Positions 1 to 12,200 of a DNA stretch of 25,618 nt are shown here, piece by piece. A program made the position numbers and the translations under genes. This DNA comes from Plantago elongata. Taxonomy: Eukaryota > Streptophyta > Magnoliopsida > Lamiales > Plantaginaceae. The notes under the pieces are model-generated. The model searched no databases, was not told where the DNA came from, and saw nothing but the letters and a program-made list of their open reading frames with translations. The stretch is from positions 1 through 25,618 of the forward strand of contig JAYMSP010002199.1 in the NCBI GenBank assembly GCA_036897095.1, in the 5' to 3' direction. Position 1 is the stretch's first letter. The number at the start of each line of letters is the position of its first letter.

Positions 1-744
1 AACATATACATTATGATTAAATTTATAATTAACTAAGTACGAGCATATTTAATTTAATTTTAATATGAAATACGTATTTGTTTGGCACGTGATATTCCCG
101 TGCATAATTTTACTCGTGTAATAAAATGTAAAAGTTTTTTTTATATTTTTAAATTATATTAAATAATACCCATAAATTACAAGAAAGTGGCACGTGTCTT
201 CCATTGATGGAGCTTCCATGAAGATAAAAAAAACATATAAAATATTAAAATAAAAAGAATAAGAAAAAAAGACCAAATTTTTTTGTCTATTAGTAATACA
301 TATCTATAAACTTTAAAGAATAGAGAATTATTATTTTTTATTTAAAAATATGATTAATAAATAATTTAAAATTTTATAATAATTTATATAATTTCTTTTA
401 AATCTATAAACTCAATTTATATATTCTTTAATTTATTTTATCTGAAATTAACGAAATCGCGACAAGTGTCCTCATAATATATATTTCTTTTCTTTTTTTG
501 GTCAAAATCGCACAAATACGGCCAATATATGTAATTTTTTTTGGGAGGGGGGGGGGCATCGAAACTCTAGCTGTCACATCATCAATTTAACTGAAAAATT
601 GACTGGAGTACATAAATTACGAGTGTAGTTGTTGTAGTGTATTGAAATTGGACAAAACCGTTCTATCGTATCAAAAATGGAACTGTCTCATTGTAGTGTA
701 CCAAAAATATTTTTTGCCATCACACTTCCCACCAAAAGGAAATA
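1..744. other. AT-rich intergenic DNA, no gene seen
   Basis: No reading frame here resembles a protein. The stretch is very AT-rich and contains a run of 10 G at 547-556. From about 560 to 720 there are loosely repeated phrases of the type 'gtagtgtattgaaa' and 'gtagtgtaccaaaa', which look like the remnant of a dispersed repeat that I cannot name. Two G-box hexamers are listed separately. Confidence 0.6.
86..196. promoter_or_regulatory. Two G-box/ABRE-like elements
   Basis: Perfect CACGTG palindromes lie at 86-91 and 191-196. The second reads CACGTGTC, which matches the ABRE core ACGTGTC bound by bZIP factors. They are 1.3-1.4 kb upstream of the KEULE-like start codon, so they may serve that gene, a gene left of the window, or nothing. 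The motif match is direct; function is inference. Confidence 0.3.
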
Positions 745-983
745 CTTCATCCGTCCCGGTTTGGAAGTTCCGCTTTTCATTTTGGACTGTCCCAATTTGG
801 AAGTCTCGGTTCCTTAAATAGAAAATATATATCTTACTTTATACATTATCTCATACTTTAATCACTATTTTTACTACTTCATCCAATCACATTCATAATT
901 TATTAATTTCTTTCCTACTTTATTACTTTTTTATTAAAACTTGTGTCCGGTTCCGCAGAACTTTCAAACCGGAACAGATGAAA
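745..983. mobile_element. Stowaway-like MITE (non-autonomous Tc1/mariner)
   Basis: A 239-bp element is bounded by long imperfect terminal inverted repeats. The left end begins CTTCATCCGTCCCGGTTTGG, and the right end, read on the opposite strand, begins TTTCATCTGTTCCGGTTTGA; the match continues for about 30 bp. The dinucleotide TA flanks both sides (743-744 and 984-985), as expected for Tc1/mariner target duplication. The termini resemble the common plant Stowaway end CTCCCTCCGTCCC. The interior has no coding capacity. It lies about 500 bp upstream of the KEULE-like coding start. Confidence 0.75.
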
Positions 984-1490
984 TACTTAGTAACTTAATG
1001 TAAAATGAGAGTTATTATTAAGAATTGATTGGTATAAAATTTAAGTTGAATTGTGTATAAAAATGCAACTAAGTTGAAGTGGAGTGGTATATAAGTATTT
1101 GATTTATCATTTATCAAGTGAGAATAGGGGAGGAGTATGTAACAATTGAACAATATGAGGGAGTTAGTGCAAAACAGAAAGAGATGTTGGTCCTGTTTAT
1201 TATATTACTAAAACGATCACCTTCCTATTCAATCGAACATTTTGTTTCAACTAAAAAATACTTCTCAAATTATATATTTTCCCCCTAGACAGGTAGTGCA
1301 GAAATGGAGCAAAAATGATGGCATCCCACAAATATACCGCCTTGCTTCTCTCCCTTCAAAAACTCTCTGCCTCATCAATCTCCATCTCTCTGAATATTCA
1401 TTTCTCTCTCTTATTCATTTCCTCTTTGATTCAACTTTCGTAAACACGATCAATTCATCGTCTTCTTCTTCATCTACTTCCGACAACGCC
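984..1490 (+). promoter_or_regulatory. Promoter and 5' leader of KEULE-like gene
   Basis: This stretch leads to the start codon at 1491. A TATA-like octamer TATATAAG is at 1088-1095. The stretch from about 1340 to 1480 is rich in pyrimidines, typical of plant 5' leaders. If transcription starts near 1120, the leader holds two upstream ORFs: a 4-codon one (1304-1318) and a 42-codon one (1315-1443). The transcription start is not visible from sequence, so it is uncertain whether the uORFs are in the mRNA. Confidence 0.4.
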
Positions 1491-4400
1491 ATGTCACTTT
1501 CTGATTCTGACACCTCTCACGGAGAGTACAAAACTTTCCGCCAAATCAGCCGTGATCGTAAGTTTTCGTACAATGTAGCTTCGTAGTTTCTATAATTATG
1601 CACAATTTCACTTTTCTCATTCACAATATCGTTTTGTTATTCTGATTGATGGATTAGACATTAGAGTACCTCTTTTCTGCCATTTTCTGATTTTATGCAT
1701 TCAATTATGTCCTAGAGGTAGAGGATGGAAACAAAATAAGTTCATATAAATCAACCTCATGATGTTATGGTTGGATCCACGGTGTTGTTTAGGATTCCGA
1801 TTTCCGAATAAAGCTGCATTATATACAGTCTAATTATTTAGATGCTAATCATTTTGTACTTGGACAATTCGAGCTCCTTTGCTTAGTAGGAGCTGCTCAT
1901 TAAGCTTGTGTATTAGTGTACACACTTTGTTAGATATGAGAAAACCTTATAACTCACTGAATTTGCTTATGTGACATTTCAACTTCTCCAGTTGTTTGTG
2001 ATACTTGTGGACTAAGTTAGTTATGTTGACTGTGGGTCGTTTAAAAAAAAAAAAAGTTATGTTGACTGTGGAAGGTATATGAGAATGTGTATATTGTACT
2101 GCTGTATGGATTGATAATGGGGTGAAATGTATTGTAGGGCTATTGTATGAAATGCTTCAAACATCCCCAGGAGATTCGAGATCATCATGGAAGGTATACT
2201 TTCACATTGTTCACAGGTTCCCGTGCAGTACCATTAGTTGATTTGTGCTACTTTAGGTGTTTGTTGTTTGTTCATGCATTTATCTGATTTCTTTGTTATT
2301 CACTTTGATTTTTCTTTTTGTAAATATCTTACAATAACGAATTTTCGCGAAACATTTAGCCTGCCGGAGATAGAGTGCATGCTCATAAAACGAATTTCTG
2401 AACTATTTATTGATCTTTATGGACGGAGATGATGTTTTTATATGTAATCTAGAAACGAGATCAGAGATCAGAGTATGTTCAGGTTTTGGACACATCTGAT
2501 ATTAGTAGTGAAATTGATCGATTCTGAAGCTCTTGAGATGTGAAAATGTTTCACTTGCTTTAATTCTTTTCGACCTATGATCAGGTACTTATCATGGACA
2601 AAGTTACAGTAAAAGTGATGTCGCACACATGCAAAATGGCAGATATCACAGACCAAGGAGTTTCATGTAAGCAAATGTTACACCATGGTCTGCTTCAGTC
2701 CGTTGCTTTCTTAATGTAACCTTGTTAAACATTCTGCTGATCTGCTCTCTCAGTACAAAATCATTCTTTTGTCTGCTCTACTAGTAAGCTAGTAAAGTTT
2801 CTAGCGACCTAACCTAGAAATCCTTTCTACCACTAAAAGTTGCAAGCTATTTACGGAAGTCTTGGCATTTAAGTATCTATTTCATTTCCTTACGAGCATT
2901 GTCTGGCAGAAATATATATTTTGTCCCATTACGTTAAGTCATCAGGATATGCTATTTCGTAATTTATTTAAAGTACATATTGGAGTTCTTCACCTAATTC
3001 TTCTCCATTTTCCAGTGGTGGAAGATCTTTTCAGAAGAAGACAACCTTTACCTTCAATGGACGCTATATATTTCATTCAGCCTTCCAAGGAAAAGTAAGG
3101 GCTGTCCTTGAATATTTATTCTTAGCACATAACATCACATTGTTACACAGAGTATGCTTGTGACTTTTATATATGCTTGTGGGGGTGGGGGAGTTATCTA
3201 GTGTCATATTTTTGAATAAATTAGCATTTTTATATGCTATTGTATTATTCGTATTCTAGTAAGACTGTAAAGGACTGACTTTTTGCGGTTATATCCTTTT
3301 CAGTGTTGTCATGTTCTTGTCTGATATGTCTGGAAGAGAACCGTTATACAGGAAGTGCGTACAGAAATACATCTTGTTCTCTTTTTCTTACTTTGTGTTA
3401 AGAAGGCTCAAATGCTTATGTCCTGTCTTGATGTTTTCTTTGTTACGGCAGAGCATATGTCTACTTTAGTACACCTGTTCCAAGGGATCTTCTCACTCGC
3501 ATCAAGAACGATACTAGTGTTTTGCCACGTATTGGTGCATTGAGAGAGGTTCATATCTGTTTACTTTTTTTCACTCTGTATGATAAAAAAAACACTTATT
3601 TCGTCCGGTCTGAAGATATTCCTGACTTCTTCTCTTTCTTTGATGTCTTCACAATTGGCAAATGAAGATGAATTTGGAGTACTACTCTATAGACAGTCAG
3701 GTATTTCAGCTATTATTGTGTGCGTATTAGACTATTAATCATGTATGATCGTGATACAAAAATAGGAGCACCATAGTTGGCTTTAGCAATATAGTTTGTT
3801 GGGAATTCTCATTATTCTTCATCTCTCAATTCTTTATAAAAATATCAGCTTACTAATTTCTCAGGCATTTCATACCGATCATGAAATGGCACTTGAAGAA
3901 CTCTTTGGTGACAGTGCTGGAAACTCTCGCAAATTCGATGCCTGTTTGAATGTAATGGCCACAAGAATTGCTACAGTTTTTGCTTCATTGAAGGTAAAGT
4001 CATAATTATTTCATGTCTTACTAGATCCGTTTACGCTGTTTTGCTACCCCTAGCGAACTATTCACTCTAAATTGATGTCCTATCAATTCAACAAGAAAGT
4101 AATTACTAGTGTTTAATATTATGCGCCAACTTTTAGCGGAAATATTTATGGTAACCATTTTCCTAGTTAACCTGATGTTAAACTTATGGAAGTTACTTAA
4201 ACGGCGTGTGGCCTTTTGGAAATTTTCCCCCCCCCCCCCCCAAATTTTATAAGATTGTTTTCTTCTTAATTTCTGCATCCATAATGGCGTGACACAGTTG
4301 GCTTGTCTCTTTCTGTTAACTTTTTGGCCTATCGTTTGTCTAATATCTGGTATTAGGAATATCCATTTGTGCGGTATAAGGCTGCCAAGGAACTTGATGA

Positions 4401-7400
4401 CTCCACGACTACGTCTCGTGACTTGGTGCCTACCAAACTGGCAGCAGCAATCTGGAACAACATCTCAATGTATAAGACATCCATACCCAACTTCCCGAAA
4501 ACAGAAACATGTGAATTGCTCATATTGGACAGATCAATTGATCAGGTATCATCTTTTATTTTAATTTTTTAACTACTTCACTACAGTTAAAACTTCCATT
4601 TTGTGGTCCAACTCACTTAAAAAATTATGTTCCAGATTGCTCCTGTCATTCATGAATGGACTTACGATGCTATGTGCCATGATTTGCTCGAACTGGACGG
4701 AAATAAATATGCACATGAGGTATATATGCTTGAATCCAAGTTTTCTTACTTTAAAAGAATTTAGACTTTGTAATGACGTTACATGGATTTAAGATTCCTA
4801 GCAAATCTGGTGGAGCGCCTGAGAAAAGAGAGGTCCTTTTGGAAGATCACGATCCTGTCTGGCTTGAGATTCGGCATTATCACATAGCAGAGGTGTGTCT
4901 CATGCATATATTTTTCTTTTTGCAGTAAGCACAATAATCCATACGTCTAATCAGATGGTTTCTCATCACTTAAATGTGACAATATGTAATGATTGATCTC
5001 TCTTGCATTCAATTTGCAGGCCAGTGAACGCTTAAGTGACAAGATGACAAATTTTGTATCAAAAAATAAAGCTGCTCAACTGCAGCAGAGGTTAGTGATC
5101 TCTACTGTGAATTAGTACAATATTTTCAAGAGAGTAGACCATGACTTAAGAATATTATACTTATTAGACCTTAGATGTACGGTACACAATTGTTCTGTTA
5201 TCACTTCTCTTCATTAACACACAGGGATGTAATTCTTGCACGAAAATTCTGGTTTCCTTTGCCAATCTAATAAGTGTCTGGAATTTCAATTATGTAGAGA
5301 TGCTAGTGATATATCAACAAGAGACCTGCAGAAGATGGTTCAAGCTTTGCCGCAATATAATGAAACGATGGAGAAACTCTCTCTCCATGTTGAGGTTGTT
5401 TTTTCCTTCATAAACTCTTCACATGTTTCCAATTTGTAAATCATTTAGCACTTTAGTGAAGCTAGTTACCTTCTACAAATTTTGACTTTCTGTCACGTGT
5501 GTACCCGGAAGCCAAAATTACCTGTTCAATTTGGGTTCCTCTCACGTCTTCACCTACTAATATATGTCATCGCTTATAATGTGTTTCACATATCAGATTG
5601 CTGGAAAAATTAACACAATTATCAGAGATGCGGGTCTTAGAGAACTTGGACAACTTGAGCAGGATCTTGTATTTGGCGATGCAGGAACAAAAGAAGTCAT
5701 CAACTATCTGAGATTGAAGAATGTAATATCCTATTTTGATGTCAAGATATTTACAATGGTACTTATCTTCTTGTTCAGCTAATCCTTTGATCTGAATTCT
5801 TACAGGATGGATTGCGTGAGAACAAGTTGCGGCTAATGATGATTTACGCTTCCTGCTATCCAGAAAAGTTCGAGGGTGATAAAGCAGCAAAACTCATGCA
5901 GGTTTCTTTTTCTCTCATTCACACATTCTAAAAATCAGTTTCAGTTAATTCTGTATGTATAACTTTTATATGCTTACTTCAGCTGGCAAAATTAACACCG
6001 GAGGACATGAAAGCCGTGAAGAATATGAAGTTGCTTGAGGGATCAGAACGTAGAAAGAAATCGCAGGGCACTTTCTCGCTCAAGTTTGATTCTGCGAAAG
6101 TAAATGTTTCTAGAATCCTGAGTGACATCTTTTAGTATTTAAAAAAGTGGTGGGTGTATAAGACCTGACAGCTCATAATTTACTGCTTATTAGAATAAGA
6201 ATGCAGCCAGAAAGGATCGAACTGGAGAAGAAGAGGAGACATGGGCACTCTTTAGATTTTATCCCGTGATAGAGGTGCGTTTACAATCATATTCATCATA
6301 GCTTTAGGTTGAACTTGAAACTGTATGCTACATGCTGTTTAGTTCAAAGTAAAATATCTTCTCTTCTAGACTTTATTTTAATGTTATCTTTGAGCATCAA
6401 GATTCTTAACGTGTTGAGTGGAAGAATAATTTTGAAAGATTCAGCCAGAACTACTTGGTATTTTAACTATGAACCTGGAGCCTAGTTACCGCCTGACATT
6501 CGTCCTTAATTTGGTTCTTCATGAAATTTTGTCAGGGCAGTTCATTTGTGCAGTAACTGAAGATAATATTATGAACAAAGTGCAGTAATAAGCAACCATG
6601 GACTGTCTGCTTGCATGAGATGATAGTTGGTAGGATTAGTCATGAGCTACCTGAAATGATTGTACATCATATGAGGTATAAGCACATGCATGTATGAAAT
6701 GAAAGTATAATGCTCAAAATAAGACCAATATGCCTGAGCATTTTTTGAGTTGTAAGAAGTAACTAATGAATTCGGATGTTGATTCCTGGTATCGCTAATA
6801 TATGTTAATCTCCTACATTTGTAATTTACTTGCAATGAGAATGTTGTTTCTGCTCTCTGTTTTTCCACAGGAGTTAATAGAAAAATTGAGTAAAGGAGAG
6901 TTACCGAAGGATGAGTACCACTGCATGAACAACCCCAATCCCAGTCCTGCCAATGGTATGTCCCATAGGACTAACTCACAACCTACACCAGCTAAAACAG
7001 GTACAAATACTGCTCCACATTCTATGAGATCAAGACGAACTGCAACATGGGCCAAGTCTCATTCTTCTGACGATGGATATTCAAGGTAACCAACTGGTCC
7101 AACACTCATGGTTATTTGATAAATCATGTAGAGTAAATGAAGTTAATACTTATAAATGCATAAATGATAACGATATTGTATCAACTTCATGGTTGAACAG
7201 ATAACTGTAATGTAAATGGTATTCAAACTTTTCTTCTGTTTTCCAGTGACTCGGCCTTAAGATCTGTATCCAATGAGTTTAAGAGAATGGGACAGCGCAT
7301 TTTTGTCTTTATAATCGGTGGGGCAACTAGATCAGAGGTAAAAGTCTGATTAAGATTTTCCATATCCGATGGCCATTAACCTCTTAAACAATAGCAAGTA

Positions 7401-7965
7401 TGACTGAGTTGTTTATCCACGTGCTAATTTCTGCAGCTAAGAGTTTGTCATAAGCTAACATCAAAGCTTAAGAGAGAAGTAGTACTTGGTACAACTAGTA
7501 TTGATGATCCACCTCAATACATTACGGTAAGTAAACACCATATTACTTTCTCCTGTCTCTTCTCGGGAAAATCACTGGACAAGTTTCTGCACATGTTCTT
7601 TATGGATTAATAATGCTTCCTATACGAGTCATGTTTTACATTTTGGGTAAAACCTTACTAAACTTCAGGTTAATACGATAGGATTATTATTTCCTTGTTT
7701 GATAATTAGAGTTCATCTGTATGTTTAAGAGGGGAAGTTTTGTTAACATCAACTAACATATGCCCCACAGTTGCATCTTACATATTGTTTGTTTCTACAA
7801 CAAAGAAATCCTCGATGTTATTTCTTTTGTTTTTAGTGTATTTGCTACCTGTCATATGATGAGATACTGAGATCACAGTTTTATGCCTTTATATCTGCAT
7901 TGTTCCTGCAGAAGCTTAAGATCTTATCACAACAGGAGCTTTCAGTTGATGGGATTAGAATTTGA
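1491..7965 (+). CDS. KEU: SNARE-interacting SM protein, KEULE/SEC1 family
   Basis: Sec1/Munc18 proteins bind syntaxin-type SNAREs and enable vesicle fusion; plant KEULE acts with the syntaxin KNOLLE at the cell plate during cytokinesis. I read 21 exons: 1491-1557, 2138-2193, 2585-2666, 3016-3094, 3304-3354, 3452-3548, 3668-3700, 3865-3993, 4357-4545, 4636-4719, 4794-4892, 5020-5090, 5298-5394, 5597-5722, 5806-5901, 5983-6099, 6194-6274, 6871-7085, 7247-7337, 7437-7526, 7912-7965. They sum to 2004 nt and give 667 aa, the family length. Recognisable blocks include [98 protein letters not shown] and [14 protein letters not shown]. The ATG at 1491 matches the family N-terminus (MSLSDSD); the frame stays open upstream to 1242 but has no family-like residues there. 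All introns are GT-AG; two donors are GTGCGT. The close paralogues SEC1A/SEC1B cannot be fully excluded. Confidence 0.93.
2020..2071. repeat. Direct repeats flanking a 13-A tract (retroposition scar)
   Basis: The 16-bp sequence GTTATGTTGACTGTGG occurs at 2020-2035 and again at 2056-2071; both copies are preceded by A. Between them lie only GTCGTTT and 13 A residues. This is the shape of a target-site duplication around a severely 5'-truncated, poly(A)-ended LINE-mediated insertion. It sits in intron 1 of the KEULE-like gene. Confidence 0.6.
4227..4241. repeat. Poly-C tract (15 C) in KEULE-like intron 8
   Basis: An uninterrupted run of 15 C lies in the intron at 3994-4356. It is a simple homopolymer, likely length-variable and prone to sequencing error. 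It has no coding consequence. Confidence 0.9.
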
Positions 7966-8906
7966 AGTTTTTTCTTTCATTCACAAATAGTCTTTTCAAG
8001 AGTACATATATGAGAAACAGCTACATTTTGGACCCTATGTTGATCTCTGGTCATCTGTATCACATACGACCGCTTGCATATCACTGAGATGGCGGGAAGT
8101 TAGAAGTACCACCCAATCATGGAATATGGAACTGACATTAGCACGTTAATGGGCACTTGTTAATTTGTTATCTTCTCCCATGGTAGATGTAAATCTTGTG
8201 TTTGGAACAATTCCTTTGAATTTTATTGGAGTGTGAAGTTCATAGAGTTCATCAAATATCCAAGTAAATTTTTGTAGAAGAAACTGGATTGTATCCTGTA
8301 ATTTTTTTGAGGAACAGAATGTATTTTGTTGAATGAGGTTTACTAAAGAAGCTTATGGTTGTTTTTTTGTATTCTCTCATATTGGTCCATAATGAAGGGC
8401 ACTTAATAGTATATGGTGTAGGGATATATATTTGAGAACAAATCATACTATATTAGAGTATTATAGGGATGCTTAACTATACTCCCTTCTGACTCCACCT
8501 CTTGATCACGTGTAAACTTGTTCTTCATTCTGCATTCAATGTTGTACCAATTTTACCACTAAATGTTTTGTTTAATACTCTATTATTAACTAAGGTCATG
8601 GAAGGGAATAGTGTAATAAAGCATTGTGTTCCAATGTTATAATTCATTTGTGTAAGAGTTGATAAATGAAATTGCAATTGAAAAGGCCAAAGTTTTACTT
8701 GTATGTTATTTTAATTCGTTCAAATTATTGCAGTTAAATATCCAATTCTCACTAAAAATATAAAATAAATTTTAATTGACAAATTCCTAACTCGATCGTT
8801 CTTTTTGAGTTGTAAATACAGTTAAGCTTCAACCTCCTATAAAGTGAAATATTATATATCTCAAATACAAAAGGATAATTTTCGTCTCTATTTTCTAGCA
8901 ATCAAA
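7966..8906. other. 3' flank of KEULE-like gene and spacer
   Basis: After the TGA at 7963-7965 this stretch should hold the 3' UTR and polyadenylation region of the KEULE-like gene, followed by AT-rich spacer. I see no open frame with a recognisable family, no RNA gene and no clear mobile element. A TATA-like CTATAAAG occurs at 8837-8844; a better TATA box for the next gene is at 9025. Confidence 0.6.
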
Positions 8907-9020
8907 GAACGCAAAATATTATTTTCATCGTCATTATCATTATCAAATTCCAATAGAAAAAATGAACGCAAAATATTATTTTCATCGTCATTATCATTAT
9001 CAAATTCCAATAGAAAAAAT
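8907..9020. repeat. 57-bp perfect tandem duplication upstream of TBL2-like gene
   Basis: Two identical 57-bp units lie head to tail at 8907-8963 and 8964-9020, each starting GAACGCAAAATATT and ending ATAGAAAAAAT. The match runs three more bases (GAA) before diverging. The array ends four bases before the TATA box at 9025. An open frame spans it only because 57 is a multiple of three; I do not regard it as coding. Confidence 0.95.
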
Positions 9021-9024
9021 GAAA

Positions 9025-9032
9025 TATAAATA
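9025..9032 (+). promoter_or_regulatory. TATA box, TBL2-like gene
   Basis: TATAAATA is a canonical plant TATA box located 188 bp upstream of the ATG at 9213. It would place the transcription start near 9055-9060 and give a leader of roughly 155 nt. Function is inferred from motif and position only. Confidence 0.55.
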
Positions 9033-9212
9033 CCACAAAATCCAATTCGTTACCAATTCATCAAAATTAGCCTGTTCTTCTAGCTGAATACTCTACATTA
9101 ACGAAGAAGAAAGTGAAAGAAAAGATCTCAATTCACATTACAAATCTCTTCAACTTGAACAAATTCCAATTTCGTGAGCAGCTTCAACAAATCCCAATTT
9201 CATCGACTACAA

Positions 9213-12200
9213 ATGGACTCTTCTTTGCCAGTTATCGCTTTCTCGGTGATCATTGGAGCTCTGATTACACTCACTGCATTCCTCAACTATTTCCGTCACA
9301 GAAAATCAGAAATTCAGTCCATTGCCACACCGGAAACCGTGAAACCCAATCCGAATCAGAAGCAATCGGTACCCGGGAAGAGGAACAATCAGAAAACGCA
9401 GTCGCATCATGCCGCTGATAAAGTAAAGATCGAACCTTTCTGCTTCGATTGTGATGTTTTAGTTTCGATTAGCTGTTTTAGGTGATTAGGGTTTTTGGGA
9501 TTTATCGTGAATTGTTTGTGTGGATTACAGGATGCGATCAAGAAGCATCATCCGTTGGATTTGAATACTCTGAAAGGGCATGGTGATGCTATCACGAGTC
9601 TTTGCTTTTCGCCTGATTCGCGTAGCTTGGCTACTGGTAATAATTGATGATCTTCTGTTTATTGTTCAGTTCAATGCTCTGGGTATTTTCGTATTTGATC
9701 TGCAATTATCCGTAGCATGGAAAATTGATGATTTTGGCTTTTGGCAATTTGCCATTGCTTATCTTGCTTAGGATTTTATATAGCTGGGGTGTGTCTGAAA
9801 AGCTTACAACTGATTTACCATGTACTAGATTCTCTTTCCTTTTTCTTGTCCGTTCTGAGTATTCTCTAGTGTTTATGGTATAAAGGAGCCTGATTCGGCG
9901 AGCTTCTTTGCGAAATCAATTTCAAACGGGATGTTTTTGTAATTCTTTTTGTAGAATCTGTGATAGTAATGTGGCGAATTAATCTTAAGTCAGGCGCCTA
10001 GATTCAAGATCATGTGGTTGGGACTTTGATCTGGCTTCTGATGCTCAATTGTATAAGATGGGTATATGTTACTCGCTTGGGAACTCTCTATAAGGCTCTT
10101 AATTATTTGGAAAAGCCAAATTATAGTAAAAGTCTAGACCTTTTCAATATATAGGAAAATCATCTCTCTCCCACCCCAAGTGTTCACCTTATTTATACTA
10201 ATGTTAATTGTGATTTTCCTATTATTTAGGTAAACCAAGTATTTTACAAGATTCGGTCCTTGGAAAATCACAAGTTGCTAATAAATAATATGCATCACAT
10301 CTCCAGATTACTTGCTATGCTTAACCAGGACATTGCTTGATAACTTTTGTTTGGCAAAATGTTGCGATATCACCACTTTATTCTAGTAATGCACTTACAA
10401 AACCAGTTCCTGGAGTTAGGGAGTCATCATGCCTGTTTTGTGCATCTATTTCAGTTATGAAGCTATTTAATATATTTACTCCTTTTGGTTGTTGCCTGTT
10501 ACCGTTAGTTTGCTGTATTATCTAACATTCCTATTAAAGTTCGGTAAATATACTCACAAAGTGTAAAAACACGAACCTTTTTGGCGTAGGATGTCATATT
10601 TTATTGGCATCAATAAAGGCTTTTAAAGTGCAACAATAATTAACTTAGAGTAATGTGGAGTCTTAAATTACGATGTTATATCTGACATATACCGCTATGC
10701 AGCTTGCGGAGATGGTGTTGTCAGGGTTTTCAGGTTGGATGATGTGGCGAGCAAAAGCTTCAAGTACTATCTCTAATTTATATCCTCCAGCTTATTATAT
10801 CAGTCTAAGTCAGCTATCAATTTTTAATTATATCAAATCTCTATATATTAGATTTCTGAGGATCAACTTGCCTGCTGCGGGCCATCCAACTGCAGTTGCT
10901 TTTGTTGATGATGCATCATCCGTCGTAGTGGCTTCACAGGCACTTCAAGGATCATCTGTATATATGTACGGAGAAGAAAAACCCAGAGGTGAGAAGCAAC
11001 CTGCCAAGCTTCCTCTGCCCGAAATAAAGTGGGAAAATCACAAAGTTCACGATAAAAAAAACATCATAACGTTGGTTGGAGCTAAGGCAACTTATGGCAC
11101 TGCTGACGGAAGTACGATTGTTGCATCATGCTCTGAAGGTATTTTAAGATTCCAAGTATGAGTGCATTTTCATGTTCCTCACGTATGTCATTTCCATGTG
11201 AAGTGATAGGGGAAAAAAGATCTCACCTTTTCCTAGAAAGATGGTTATATCTTGGGGAAGAAGCTCTATTTAGTCCATAGATTTGTTTGTAATAACAACT
11301 AAGGAATACTGTTTTTAGCAAACGTGAACTTCTGTTGATAAAGCTAAAACTTACAGACAGAGTTCTTACATTTCTCTCCGTTTCTTTTTCCTCATTTGAA
11401 TTCCAGCATAATTTGGTGGGGGCTGTTCTCACTTTTGCATAGGTAGAATAATGTGCTTTCTCACAGTAAAAAATGAGCAAGAGAGTAATTTTAGTCATTA
11501 GAGGACACAACTAGTATGTAGTCTCATTTTTCTGGCCTTCAGGACTAGTTGGTGTCTCCTGGCTATCTGAATGTTGGTGTCTAATTAACTCATTAGCTTT
11601 GAGTAAATACTATACCGGTTTCTTGTTAAAGCTTTGCTGCAATTAGATTTTCTTTCTCTGAATGTGACGAAACTTCTTGAAAACTGCTACAGTTTATCTG
11701 CTTTTCCGTTCTCTCTTTCACCCTATGCATGTGTGGAGTCTCATCTGTGATCATAATTTAAATAATCTCCTGTGTTTAATGAACAATTATAGAAGCCTTC
11801 TACTGTATATCTCCAGTTTATCAGATGAGTGATAATGGATGGATGTTTCTTAAAAATAATTTTCTTCATCTTCTGTCTTTTGAACAGGCACTGATATACT
11901 ACTCTGGCATGGAAAGACTGGTAAGGTATTGGGTCATGTTGACACTAATCAGCTGAAAAATACGATGGCCACTATATCTCCGAATGGGCGGTTTATTGCC
12001 GCTGCTGCTTTCACTGCTGATGTGAAGGTGAAATTTATATGAGAATGTGCTTCCTTAACAATATGTGCATGTATGCAATTTGTTTGAACTTTTGAGTTTT
12101 TTTAGTTGAAATTTTTGTATCTGCTCTACTTTGCAGGTTTGGGAAGTTGTGTATTCAAAAGATTCTTCAGTCAAGGAGGTTTCAAAAGTTATGCAACTTA

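Noticed and set aside
1242..1490. N-terminal extension of the KEULE-like protein by 83 residues
   Set aside because: The upstream frame begins at a TTG, encodes nothing like the family, and SM proteins start at the residues encoded from 1491.
8474..8500. Possible MITE end (TACTCCCTTCTGACTCC)
   Set aside because: No matching inverted terminus or TA-flanked partner was found nearby.
8844..9029. 61-residue open frame with a repeated peptide
   Set aside because: It exists only because a 57-bp non-coding duplication keeps frame; it overlaps the promoter of the TBL2-like gene.
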